In this document: positions 46,789-59,300 of the stretch, piece after piece
How the letters are laid out: the number at the start of each line of letters is the position of its first letter
Position numbering within the stretch: position 1 is the stretch's first letter
Origin: Mya arenaria
Lineage: Eukaryota; Mollusca; Bivalvia; Myida; Myidae
Reading direction: 5' to 3'
Length of the DNA stretch: 64,000 bases
Assembly: GCF_026914265.1 (NCBI RefSeq)
Contig: NC_069135.1
Coordinates: forward strand, 30,322,738 to 30,386,737
Made by a program: the position numbers and the translations under genes
Notes under the pieces: model-generated
Databases searched by the model: none
What the model saw: the letters and a program-made list of their open reading frames with translations, nothing else
Told to the model about the DNA's origin: nothing

Positions 46789-48220
46789 TTTGTGTATGTT
46801 GAACATAATCAGAAATTTTGAGAAAAAAAACATCTTCTGTTGACTTAAAGATGTATTAAAAAGGAGGAGAAATTGCTTTTCAGATTGTGGAGAGAGATTA
46901 TTATTATTTTTTTGGTAAAAGAAGAGGGATCATTAGTTTTAATTTGGTAACTGGATGGAGATTATTACAGTTTCATTCAAATTAATGGAAGGCAATAGGA
47001 CAAGGGTGATTATTTCAAATTTAAATCATGACATCAAGAAAGAGGAATAATTTTAATTCCAATCAATGAATATAGATGGTTTTCTTCAGTTTAAACTCTG
47101 TTTTTCAGTCAATGAAGGGGGACAAGCCATTGCTGCCTAGTGAAGGAGAAATGTCAGAATTAGAAGTAGCCTCCTTTGAAATGCAGAGTAAGTATTTGTT
47201 AGAGTATTAAATAATTTTACTATGTAATAACTTACCATTACAGGCGTGGTGGCCTTAAACACGAAAACCTTGACCAATTCAATGATTTTTTGTATGTTTG
47301 GTACTATGCTGCTCAAATTTGGCCGGGAGGTTGGCCATGACCTGCAGATGACCCTTGATTTTGAGGTCATACTGCGATATATTATGCTTTCTTCAGATAC
47401 ATAATCATAGCTGTTTACTAAATAAAACAGAATTGAGATTTGTCTGGCAGTCAAAAGCACTTAGAAACAAATTTAATCTTATATTCTTCTTTTCATCTAT
47501 ATTAAATTCAAAGTCATCATTCCTCCTCAGAGTGGCAGACAACTAGTCCAAGTACGGTGGCAGACAAGTTGTAACTTAATGAATTTTATTTACATTACTT
47601 AGCTGCGACCCCCATGATAGACCCAAACAATCAGCAGAACGTGATCTACACCACATTTGCTGCCAACCAACCAGGGGTAAGTGTTAAGAGTATTCATAAA
47701 ACATTTTTAAGTCATTTCTTAAAATTTTCATAGTCAAAAGTACAAGATAAAAGAGATATAAGAATCTTTATTTAAAGTCGGTATGTGTTAACAAGAAACA
47801 TTAGCTCCGAATGAGCTATTTTCCGGCATAAACATGTGAAAATGTTTTTAAAATAAAAGTATGTTATTAAAAAAATCAATGAAAATAAAGTATTTCAGAT
47901 ATTATCTCTTATTATATCAAATGAGCTGTGAGATTGTTCACTTGACTGAAATCCAAAGATAAGGAAAATGATTTATTGTAAGAAATGACTTGAAAATTGA
48001 GATCATAATAAAGTATTTAATTCTACAAAAAAAAAATCTTATAAAATTTTATGATTTATAAATGAACTTGATAATTAAAATTATTGTTTTATCAAATTTA
48101 GAAAATTCATGTTAAATTTCTATAATGAGTCCGTAATGTAATGCCCTCTATTTAATATATAATTTTTGTTACATATTTCAGATCCAGCAGATAAATTTCG
48201 GCAATGTGACGGGGATGTAG
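40588..48220 (+). CDS. NFYB: Nuclear transcription factor Y subunit beta (NF-YB / CBF-A)
   Basis: Eight coding exons: 40588-40672, 41614-41690, 42073-42138, 43632-43699, 44508-44637, 47109-47187, 47603-47676 and 48182-48220. They join in phase to give 205 residues, against about 207 in vertebrates. NF-YB pairs with NF-YC through a histone fold, then with NF-YA, to bind CCAAT boxes in promoters. An acidic N-terminus ([15 protein letters not shown]) is followed by the histone-fold core: [47 protein letters not shown] and [17 protein letters not shown], then [14 protein letters not shown]. The conserved cysteines of this core are present. The Gln/Asn-containing C-terminus ends INFGNVTGM. The ATG lies five bases inside an exon with acceptor TTTCAG, so there is an upstream non-coding exon. 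The exon 4 donor (GA|GTACCC) is weak, but the codon it splits is restored correctly. Confidence 0.97.
41765..41825 (+). mobile_element. Degenerate tRNA-like SINE fragment
   Basis: TGTAGGTGTAGATCTATCAT followed by AGAGGTTGTGGGTTAGATTCC matches the anticodon-arm-to-B-box order of the tRNA-like units in the neighbouring intron. It is short and has no visible tail. Confidence 0.4.
42283..43185 (+). repeat. Tandem array of about 13 tRNA-like 69-bp units in an NF-YB intron
   Basis: Each unit carries TTTGTCTAGTGGTATAGGTG, which resembles the A box of tRNA-Gly/Glu/Asp and of tRNA-derived SINEs. A downstream GTGGGTTCCCTCCCCACCA sits where a T-arm/B box would be. The first nine or so units are nearly identical. 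The last four (from about 42945) are diverged, and the final one has a better B box, GTTGGTTCAAGCC. The array lies in the third coding intron, between exons 42073-42138 and 43632-43699. Because 69 is divisible by three, the minus strand shows a 198-codon frame of a repeated 23-residue peptide, which is an artefact. These are not canonical tRNA genes, and whether Pol III uses them is unknown. Confidence 0.8.
46706..46785. repeat. TA dinucleotide microsatellite
   Basis: About 40 uninterrupted TA units lie in an NF-YB intron. The tract is likely variable between individuals. Confidence 0.95.
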
Positions 48221-49528
48221 AAGCTGACAGGATTGTAGATTAGAGCACTCTCATTGACTCTTAAATGGACTTGTTCACATTTTATAGGGTCAGACATCGA
48301 TAAAATGAATTTCTTGTAAAATGTGAACAAAATGCCTGCTTTAATGGTAAAACATAATCAAAAGTTCATGATAGTGTTAAATTGTTAATGATTATTTAAA
48401 AATATGACAGAATATTCTGTATTTTTCTGAAAATAGTTAGTCATGCTATTGGAAATGTGAACATTTAAGGCTTGTATTTACAAGTCCTGTTTATTTCCCA
48501 AAATTGCAGTAATCTTGCTATTTGGTGTTTTTTCATGAAAGAGAGTGAAATAATCTTATTTCAACAATGGGGAAAAATGTTGCCACCATAAAATCTGTAA
48601 ATGAGTCCCTTGAAAGACATAATGCAACACCGTGGTGATTCTGTTGAAGATGGAAGAATGAAAAGATGTGAAACTGAACCACTGTGATATAAATATTCAT
48701 TACTGTTAAACCATTATGGTCATTACCCTGGACAAACAATGGCATGTTTATGATCAATATTTTTTTTAAACAAAGTTGGTAATTATCGAGGGCAATCGTT
48801 TATTGATTAATGAGTTGTATAAACTGAACATGAGAGATGGAAATAACTTATTTAAATGAGCATAAGCCTGTTAGCCTGAAAGAAGTTTTTTCCTGACATT
48901 TGCATAAAAAATGATAGGAAGTACCTTGAAAAGAACATAGTTGAAACATTTTTTAAAGGGGTCTACTCCTCTTTACCATGCTTTGGCTATATATCCCTCA
49001 TACTCAAACAAATGACCAGCTCTTCTTTCAGTATTGACAAATATTAGCTTTAGAACTACTGTCTTTACTTGTAGAGATTTTTAGTATCTTGCAAAACAAA
49101 TGAGTGTGCAAATCTATGTTAATATTGGTGCATGTGGCTGATATATGAATGCCAGGGCAGCTGAATCATCCTTTTTTTTTTTTTTCATGTCATTAACTAA
49201 TGTGTGCCTTTACGGTACTTTTAACTTATTGTAACTTTCGTAATAACTATTATGAAACAATGAAACGCTTGTTCAGAACTTTGTTATGGTTAACAATGCT
49301 GTTAATGGCATTGTTGTTAGCTTTAAAAGGTGAACTATTTTATGATGTGCTCTCAAATCTTGTTTGAAGGACTGCAGATCACAAGTGTATCCATTAAACT
49401 GTCATAGCATTAAAAATTATAAAGTTAAAAACTAGGACGTTAACAGTGTTGTTTACTTTAACAAAGTTCTGACCAACAATCCCATCGATAAACTTTATGA
49501 GTTATTTATTATGATTCTATTGTCAAAA

Positions 49529-50383
49529 AATAAATGTTGCTGTAAAACGGCAAATTATTGTGACTGATAGTGTCAAATTCAAATGTTAGGTTAATCACAT
49601 GTTTACATAACACTTACTTTAATGGCCTCTGTAACATATATGTTGGTAATTTTAATTATTAGAGAGTTTATACTGTACAAAAAAATGAAATATAGTTTCG
49701 TTGTAAAAGAAAACATTTTTACATCTGATTATGTTTGTAGACTTTTTTCCTCATGCATTTAAGTATCAACTTTGTATTTATTTTGAAAACATCAAAGGAG
49801 TAAGAATGCAGCTGTAAATGTTTGCAAAATATGAACTGTTAGCCATTTTCATTTTGTCTTATGCACATTTTATTTTAATCTATTAAATATGCTTAAAGTA
49901 CTTTCTCAGGAAAATGATTTTGGCGTTTTTTTTTTGGTTTTGATTTAGAGTGTTCACATTCATAAATATATGATAGTATACATTTACGAACAAGTGAATT
50001 TATGTTGATGTTCTCAGAACCTCCATTAGTAAGATTGATCTTTCTACACAGCCCTAGTCAAATAAGATCTTTAGAGCAGATGGCAATTTTATGAAAAATC
50101 AGCATTTTGTTTCCCGATCAGACAATGAATTGACAAAAGTTACCAAAAAGGTTGATAGCTCATACATTTCAATGAGAGAAAATAGAACTATGTATGGTGT
50201 TAAAACATTTAGTTTGTTGATGCGTTACTTACATGAAAATTGAACCCATTTGATTCTTCTCTGATGTTAAAGATGGTATTTTTCTGTTGAAAATCATGAC
50301 CTTGTTTTAACTACATCGACCTTCATGTGTCAATTGTTTCACTCACATTGTATATATTTCATAGACTTTTGAACACCAATAAA
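49529..50383 (+). promoter_or_regulatory. Candidate polyadenylation signals of NF-YB
   Basis: AATAAA occurs at 49529-49534 and again at 50378-50383 after the stop at 48220. They would give 3' UTRs of about 1.3 or 2.2 kb. The region between holds no gene. Confidence 0.35.
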
Positions 50384-52429
50384 TCATCAAAAGTAATTGC
50401 ATTGTAATACACTTTTTGGTAGAGTCCTAGTGACTTATCTTACCTGATATGAACTTTGTGTGAATCCAGGTTTTGAAAATAATAAGAGTTATTAGTACTG
50501 AGTTTTGATCCCCGAGATTTGAATATGATTTCTGGATAAAAGCTAATAACCCTTTTATGATCTTCATTACTGGTTAAATCACTTAAAAGTCCCATGTTTT
50601 CATAATAAATGTAATTTTAATGAAGCACTATTTGGTTTTATGACATCATTTTAATATCGCACAGTGATACTTGTAATGACATCAGCAGAGTGAAATATGA
50701 CAGTACAGCAATTGAGTGAAATACAGACTACTGTATTTTGCAATATGTACTGCGTGTGGATTAATGATGGGTATTATACCATATGATAAAACACAGTACT
50801 GGTACTAAATAGTTTTAATGAAAGTGGCCACTAAAAAGGATTAAGTGTCTAGTGGTATTATTCATAGAAAAAGTAATGGGTGTCCAAGGTAATTTGGTTG
50901 ACAAATGGCCCAAAGAGGAAATCAATGCTTGAGGACTTACAGTATATATGCTCTCTCATAGCAGAGATCTTGGCCCCTGATGGTGTTTTGCACCGTATAA
51001 GGGACAAAGCAACTAAATTTGGTATTTTAGAACATTATGTGAAGGCCTGGCTCATTCAGAAATACTTTGTTTGTGTATAACGACAAGTTTTTTAAAAATG
51101 AATAAGATAATGTTGATTCTGCTAAAATACAACATATCTTCGTCGTTATAAAATTGTCACTGCATCAATCAAGCATATTTCCATCGTCTTAAACTAAAAC
51201 ACATACATTCCCTACATTTCCTTTAAGACAGTGAGGGGAGGTCACTGCGTATGAGTACTCTTCATCTGATTTGTTGACAGGCTCATTCGTACAACAAAAG
51301 TATTGTCTGCTTCGTATATAGTGTCAACTGGGAGTAAATTGTTTCCAATTTGTAGATTTTTACTTAAAAGAAATGTTAATATGACTGACAAGCTAACGAA
51401 AAAGTAAATAGTTATTGTATTCATATCAAGAGCATTGCAGATTAATTCCTATGCTTGGAGATGCACGTTATTCATGTTTATCATTATCCAGCTGATTTTT
51501 CGGATAAACTGTTTCGGATAAATGTTTTCTAATGTAGATCAGATCATTTCAAGTTTTTTATAAATCACCTAAGAAAATACTATTGGTTTGAACTATTTTT
51601 GGCTTGGAAACATTTTTAGGAGTTTGAAATGACTATTAAAGGTACAAGAATCCGCCCAGCCTCGGGGTAGTCCATATAAATTCAGTTTTACACAGTTTGG
51701 AATAGGCAGACTCTCACATCCATGGCTACTTTCATTTTTTCATTGGGAAGTGCAGTGCAGCAATTTTAAGCGTGGCCAATCTTCTTCATTTTTACAATAT
51801 CCACATATGCCATTTCCCCCGAGGGGATTGGGGGGAATCCCCTGAAATTCCAACCCATCCGCAGGTTTCCCCTCGGGAATCCATATCCCCTGGAATTTTA
51901 AAAAAAGAAGAGAAAAAACTAGCTCAAGGTTGGCAGTGGAAAGCATCAATAATATTATGAGTGTGAAATTCCATGAAGGACCATGATGACTAAGTCCAAA
52001 AAATATTGTAGTTAGAGTGTGTTTCTGTATTTATTCTGATATCATAAATGTAGATATTGTGCTAAATTTCGCTGCATAAAAATCCCCTGGTGAAATATCA
52101 AAATCCCATGGAATTCAGACTAAATTTCCGGGGAAGACTCTTGACAAATATGGCATGAAATATCAGAAATATTGAAAAAAAAAATCAAATCAAATATTTT
52201 ACCTTAGGCTGAATGTTTCTTTAGGAAGAAACCAGAAATTACCTTGATATTAAAATCAAAATCTGATGTTATGCTTAAATGGACAGTTAATAGTCAGTGT
52301 CTTATGGGGTTTACCTAAATGGTGTAAACAATGAATACATTTTTTTATACCTACTGTATACTGTAACTGACAGTATTATTTTATGTTTATGTATAATTTA
52401 AAATACTTTATTACTGTTTGCAGCCATCA

Positions 52430-52600
52430 AATTAGACTTTGGAATGAACAAGCCCAAATTCTTGTACTATGGCTTGGCATCAAATTTTTGAACAAGCCCT
52501 GCTATATAAAATTCAGAATTTGAGCAAGCTGGGAAGACATTTTACCGGTGCAGGGCTTGCGGGCTTGTGCTAATTTCGACCACTGCGTTTGTGAAATTTA
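52430..52600. repeat. Interspersed repeat, copy 1
   Basis: Blocks AACAAGCCCTGCTATATAAA, ATTCAGAATTTGAGCAAGCT and GTGCAGGGCTTGCGGGCTTG recur in order, with mismatches, at 55600-55730. This is an unclassified interspersed repeat. Confidence 0.5.
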
Positions 52601-52829
52601 AATGGAAGTTAAGCTAATATAAAAATTGATATTTAATTTTTTTGGCATCATGGGGATAAAATAAAATGAAACAAAAATTACACTATGATAAAAAAGTTTC
52701 CCTGAATGCCCATTATTGTGGCTAAGACTGGTTTTTTAGCCTGAGATATGTTACCATGGGCAAGTGAAGTTTTACTGCAGATGTTATTGAAATACTCTTC
52801 ACACTATTCAATTGACATTCTAAGAGAGA

Positions 52830-52920
52830 CAGATTACCATGGGATTTAACCCGTGACCTCTTGATCTGCAGACATACCGGTACACCACAACTGTGCCGCT
52901 AAGAGCTAGCCAAACCCCAA
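52830..52920 (-). mobile_element. tRNA-derived SINE fragment
   Basis: On the minus strand an A-box-like CACAGTTGTGGTGTACCGGT is followed by CAAGAGGTCACGGGTTAAATCCC, a good B box. It is upstream of GRTP1, with no clear tail. Confidence 0.45.
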
Positions 52921-53359
52921 GGCTGAAATTGTATTTTATTTCTCCACTTACTAAGGCAGTCAACAGTACCATGATATTTGATCAAATGTCCCTTACTACG
53001 GGTAAAACAAATGCGCTTATTTGTTTTTCAAACAAAAATTGTTAAACTATTGCCATAACTTTACAGGTATTTGCAGAAAGCTAGTGTAATCAATAAAACA
53101 TGTTATGTGTACCTTTCACAAGGAATAGGGTAAAGGGGTGCATTTTTACAGGACATAAGATAAACAAATAAAACCTGTCAGACTGAATATAAAATGAAGT
53201 GGAGACAGGAGAAATAAACTTGACTTTTACATCTACAGAGTTTGTGAACAACTAATTTAGGCCAGCACAGAGTAAGACAAGAATTTTGCAGCTTATTAAA
53301 ATCCCGTGGTGTTGGCCTCAGTCAAGATATACATTCAATTCAACATGTTCTTTCCACAG

Positions 53360-56300
53360 CGATGTAGATGGATATGGGTTCCAGAGGGAAGCCAACTTTG
53401 ACCACCATCAATATGATGAGTTTATGTCGGAGTACCTGCCCGTTATGACCAGACGAGCTCAAAGATGGGACAGTCTTGTCGGAGAGGGATCCAAGATAAA
53501 CAAATCCAGAACTGGTTTGTCTAAAAACTATTTTGACTTTAAAAATCAATGAAGAAATACAGGATAAGTTGGACTGACTAAGTCCTCTCTTATATATATA
53601 TATATATACAAGGATTGTTCAGGATGCTCTGGAAAGTTTTATTAAAAAAGAACAAATGGTGTTGGAAATGTTTGTATTAAAATTGGTACAACTGATGTTT
53701 CGTGCAATTTATATTAATGATAGAAAAGTGGTATGTCTGGAATTATAGTATCCATATACAACACACATATGTGTACTTGACCAAAATATAAATTATCACC
53801 ATAATTTGACAGGATAATTCGGTGCTAAAGTGTGTAACATACATGTTAGTACTTACATCTTCACATCATGCCATGATCATTTAAAGACCATTTTGATTTG
53901 TACACTGTCAAAAGGTCAGAAAATGTCTTGCCGGGACTTGTCACTTCAGATAAATATTTCCCTGTACAGATTGTTAATATAATTGCGCTCTTTTGATCGC
54001 TATTACGATATTAACTCCCTGGTTATTAAGAATACTGTTTCTTCACTAATTATTAGGTTATATAAAACACATGGAATTGTAGTTTTTAAAGAATGCATTT
54101 AAATTTCTGTTTTCAGTTAAGAGGTTTTGCAGGAAAGGCATTCCATCTTCCTTGAGACCAAAAGTGAGTTGTAAATTAATATGAATATGCTGTTCATAAA
54201 AGTAAATAAACTAACTTGATGTCAGCAACATTTTTACAAGATTGTTGCCGACATAAAATCTATGAAATGGTTCTTTGAAAGAACATTTTATTAGTACTGT
54301 CACACTTTAAATAGAAGATGTCTTTATTTTGAGCACTATTCACTGAACACAGTGTTTGTGACTATTTACCAGAAATAAAAGTCGAGCTTGAGTTGTACAA
54401 TGTTTTTCAAAGATTTAAAATATTAAATCATACAGATAGACATGTTATTTGAGGCATGGTTAAATGAATGTAAAAATTGAGCTGCTGACATGATTGAAAG
54501 AAAACAAGATCCCTATCTTTAATAAATGTAGCAAATAATTGGTCTACATGTACATTGCATGAAAATTACTCTTAATTTTAGGCATGGCTCTGTCTGAGTG
54601 GAGCTGCTGAACGGATGGATGGGAATCCCTACCTCTATCAGCAAATGTTGGCTGCTGAACACAGTTCGGAACTCAAAGAAACTATAACAATGGGTGAGAC
54701 TGGCAGACTGTGTCAAACTGAACGGTCAATTGCATGTATTTCCATAGTGTTTAGGGGATCAAACCCACAACCTTGAGTGAGAGGCGAATACATTTACCAC
54801 AAGAACACTTATACTCTTGTGATGATTGAGAATACTGTTGATTGAAATACTAATTTGACTGCGTCTGTTTCATAGTTTCAAGTTTTATTTATAATAAACC
54901 ACAAGGTCGTAGACCCATGAGGCATAAAGTGCGCAATGGTGACAAATACAAATAGTATGTACTTGTGCGGTAGCTTTTTACTAATAAATTTTATGACAAT
55001 GCCTATTATACTAGACTGTTACAAAATGTCTATTTGACATAATGTGAAAAGCTTTGTAAACAAATACACTAAAACGCTTCAATTTTCCTTCATTATTAGT
55101 GTTAGTTAACTCTATAAGTTTGTGCATACTAGGATGTCGTAAATAATAGAATGGCAATAAAGATTTTCGAATATCATTATACAATAAACATTCAATAACA
55201 AAATGGTATTCGTATTCTAAAAGATTACATTCGATACATTTTCTCTCATGTACTGGTATTGGAATGTTTCAGCTCAAGAGAGACAACTCAAAATGAACAT
55301 TTAGTTAACTTTTGTCATCTCCCTTTAAGGTGCCCTACACAAACATTAAAAAAACAGAGGGAAAAAACCACTTTGATTTATTGTTTATTCCTCAGATATA
55401 CATCGAACATTCCCAGATAACATGTACTTTATGTCGGAGACAGACAGTCGGAGTCTTCGCAAGCCTCTGTACAATATTCTCGTAGCTATTGGCCACAGGA
55501 ACGGAACAGTGGGGTACTGTCAGGTATTGTGACTTCTTGTATTATTCACTTTAGCTATGCAATTATGCACATACCTGTCAACTATGTTTGACATTGGAAT
55601 TAATAATCCTGGCATTAGAGATTTCAACATGCCCTGATTCATAAAATCCAGAATTTAAGCAAACCAGGAAAGCTTTTACGAGTGCAGGACTTATCGTCTT
55701 GTGCTAATTACAAACTCAGTGGAACTTTGATTCATTTCAAAATCGGTTTAAATTAGACCATTGGACATGTACTCTATGTTAATTTTAAGGTAACTTCAAA
55801 TAGAAAAATGAGTTTTGCCCAATTACTTTAATGAGGATTGATGAATAGTGATGAAACTTGGTGTGTTGGTAACTTATGTGAACAAGAAAATCCTAAACTT
55901 GGAATGAAAAATGAAAGATGAAAGATGAAAAAAGGAAGACAAAAGTCACATAAATAATGCAAGGAACCCATCTGTAGGTGTTCAATAGTGTTAATCATTC
56001 CCATCACACGAAGTATATTTGAAAAGTGCTTTCCTGGTAAATGATATGTATATACGTTCCACCATTGGAAAGTCAACTGTTTCACCTTTGTGTTGGAATA
56101 CAAATGTTATTTATTGGGACCCTCATCATTTGCACTAATGGCTGTAGTTTGGATTGACATATGTTTTGTAAACCAAGCACAAATTTACCCATTATAAATA
56201 CAACAACCAAAGATATGACAATAAACATTATTGTGCAGTTTTCCAAACTTGGTTAAGTATGGCATAGAGGTGACATGCATTATTTTTTTTTATTTTTTTG

Positions 56301-59300
56301 GCCAGGACTTACTGAAATCCAATGATTTAAAGTTATATTAAAAATTGTCAAATGTGTCACTAGGAATGCTTATCTGGTTCTATCCCTCTTGTACGAATTG
56401 ATAAAAAAATGTACATTATTAGCACTGAGGTGTAACCCGACCGGCCCTATTTTTTTTTCCTGACCCTCTCTTTTTTTTTGCCGAGTGTGGATTTTTTTTC
56501 GTGGTTTCCTAAATAATGTTCATTTATGAGTGAACCTGATAAAATTTTACCATTTTATTTTTCAATCTCTCAACAATAGCTATATACCCTGATATAGGTC
56601 AGTTTGGCACAGAAATCAGGGTTTTCCAAACAAAAACAAAAGTTATGCCTACTTACTGACCCTAATTTTTTGAAGTGGAAACAAAGAACTTTTTGTTTTT
56701 GCCTTATACACCTTCCTTATCTTATCACTCCTGTACAGGGGATGAACTTCATAGCGGGTCTGCTGCTGTTAATTATGAGGGATGAGGACAAGAGGGAAGA
56801 GAAGGTGTTCTGGCTAATGGACACGCTATTGAACAACATTCTCCCTGGTAGGTTAAATTCTGATGGTATCAGGTGGGTCTTGTTACCATTTACGCAAACT
56901 TGGCAATTTGTAGTCTGTTAGTTTATGTACTGTTTAGTGTAAGGCTATGTGGAGTTAACAGTTTTTCAGAATTAAAATTCATTTTGGCTGAGATATTTTA
57001 ACATTTGATGCATGTAATTATATTATAACATAATTAATTTGGTCAAGTTTGATTGTAGGTTAATTGCCTTAGTTTTTCCAGAGTTGGGGTGGGGGTATGT
57101 TGCTTGGCACATGTTGGTCTGTCTGTCAATCATTTAGTAAACCAAACCTTTTTGATTAAACAATAGAGAACCCTTAGGCTTAAGGTTCTAAAATTTGGTA
57201 TGGAGTTTAGTCATGATCTTCAGATAACCTGAATTGATTCGAGGTCAGTAGATTGAAAGTCACGGTTGAAGTGACATTGAACACAAAAATCTTGTCCAAT
57301 TGATAACTAGGGTATGCTTGAGCCTTAAGTCCTAAAACTTGGCAGGGAGGTAGGTCATCACCGAGAGGTAGCCCATACTGATTTTGAGGTCATTAGATCA
57401 AAGGTAGAGGTCACAGTGACGATGAACACAAAAAACCATGTTTAATCAATATAAAGAGAATGCTTGGATGTATAGTCCTCAAACTTTATGAAGAGCTTGT
57501 AAATTCCTTTAAATGTCACTTGACTTCTTAAGTTTGCTCTATCTAAAAGATTTTAAAATATTACTACATCTAACAAAAGCACATTCTTACAGTAAATAAA
57601 TTTTGGACTTAAAGACAGAAAGTGAATTGCACAGGAACCATACACTTCTGTGGTCGATTCTGACCCTCTGTCAATGATACAGAGTAGTATCTTCCATGGT
57701 CGAGAGTGTAAGATAGGTTATTTCTGACCCGAGCGTATGGTGTTTTGCGGAAACAAGGTTTACCGAGTTTCCGCAAAACACCCTGCGCGAGGGTCGGGGT
57801 GAACCTATCTTATACGAGCGGCTATGGTAGATGCTTTTTCTCCCACCTCAGTTAAACAAAATTAAGTAAAAATGTATTTTTTGCTGGAACTCTTTTTTGC
57901 TGAGTGAAAATAATGGCGTATGGATATGCGATAGCACGTGGTTGTCATGGATATAGGCGCAGTGATCAAGTTAATGTTAATGGTCAAATCGGTCTTTTTA
58001 AATAGTTCTAAGGAGAATGAAGCATTATTTCTTGAATGGTGCCTGAAGACTGTTTTATGGTGACATTTGAAGTGAGAAATAATTAATTAGCGTTCTAAAT
58101 ATTACCATTAGACAAGATTTCCTTGATGCTACTGACGACAGTCTTCAACAAGGGAGGTAATTACAATGTGGTAAAAGGAGTTCCATACGGGCATTTTATT
58201 TTCGCCCGTGGGCAAGATAAGAATATCTAGCATGGTTAAATTATTGGATCTACTTATCCGAGGTGGGAGAAAGTGTACTTCATTTGGGATATGGTAGTCT
58301 GTGACTGTTTTTGTTAAACATGAAAACAACTGTATTTTGCTGTCATTAGGTTGCTCCATTTCACTGATTTTAGAACATGACTAACAAAAGCAGGGTACCT
58401 ATACAGTTTGGTACCATATTGTGAACAACAACTTTCAATAAATAGCGTTCAGTATAAGTGAATAACATTGTAATTTATCCGCAAGGACAACTGTTATGCC
58501 CATTTTACTTGAAACTATTTCAATCTTGAAGTTCAGCTAACAACTCATCATTGCATGAACATTATTTTAGTCAAATCAGTCTCAAAATAAAACAGTGAAA
58601 TGGTGAATGTGAACATTATTTTCAGATTACTACCATCCTAACATGGAGGCTGTAAAACTGGACCAGGAGGTGCTCGGAGACCTAGTGAAGTAAGGCTTTT
58701 TTTGGTTTAACCTTGTCAGGTTATTGAAGAAAAATATGAGAAATTGACATAGCCTATGCGTCGTCTTTGTCCACATTTCTGTCATCGTGAGGCAAAAGGT
58801 TTTTTTTTACATTTGTTAAATTGAAATTCCTTTACTATAGAAATATGTATATTTTTCAATCCAATCAGCTTGGAAAGCAAATAGTAATTGCCCATTGACT
58901 ATATGTATACAACGGACGAGTGTTGGCATTTTCTTGCCAAGCTAGTTTTGAAATAGTTTAATATGATAATTATAAAAGTAATAACATTGACATTGTATTT
59001 ATATTTTTTTTTATTGTATTGCCTACAAACTGTGATATGAATGGTTATCAAATATAAATGATGCTCTAAAATTTTGAAATGCAAATTTCACAAGCATGAA
59101 AGATTTCACAAGCATGAAAGATAGAAATATGGGTAAAATAATTCCACATACAAAATAAAAAAAGAAATATGAAGAAGTTTAGATTTGCAGTAGGATTCGA
59201 GACCACTGAGACATAGAAATGTAACAGGTGGTTTGTTACACTCTTAACACAGTTAATGATTATATCGGAATTTGTCAACCAAAGTTAGCAGTGAAAGTTT

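Larger units (their letters stand above)
50400..53340. other. Spacer upstream of GRTP1
   Basis: No confident exon is visible here. It contains a GC-rich repeat with mirrored CCCCGAGGGG/CCCCTCGGG words at about 51810-51885, a repeat at 52430-52600 that recurs in a GRTP1 intron at 55600-55730, and a reverse tRNA-like SINE at about 52830-52920. The first short coding exon of GRTP1 should lie here or at the right edge, but I could not fix it. Confidence 0.4.

Noticed and set aside
50880-51080. A 66-codon frame with moderately protein-like sequence (SLIAEILAPDGVLHRIRDKA)
   Set aside because: No family recognised, and it lies beyond the likely NF-YB polyadenylation signals without exon borders. 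It could be a fragment of a mobile element, but this cannot be supported.
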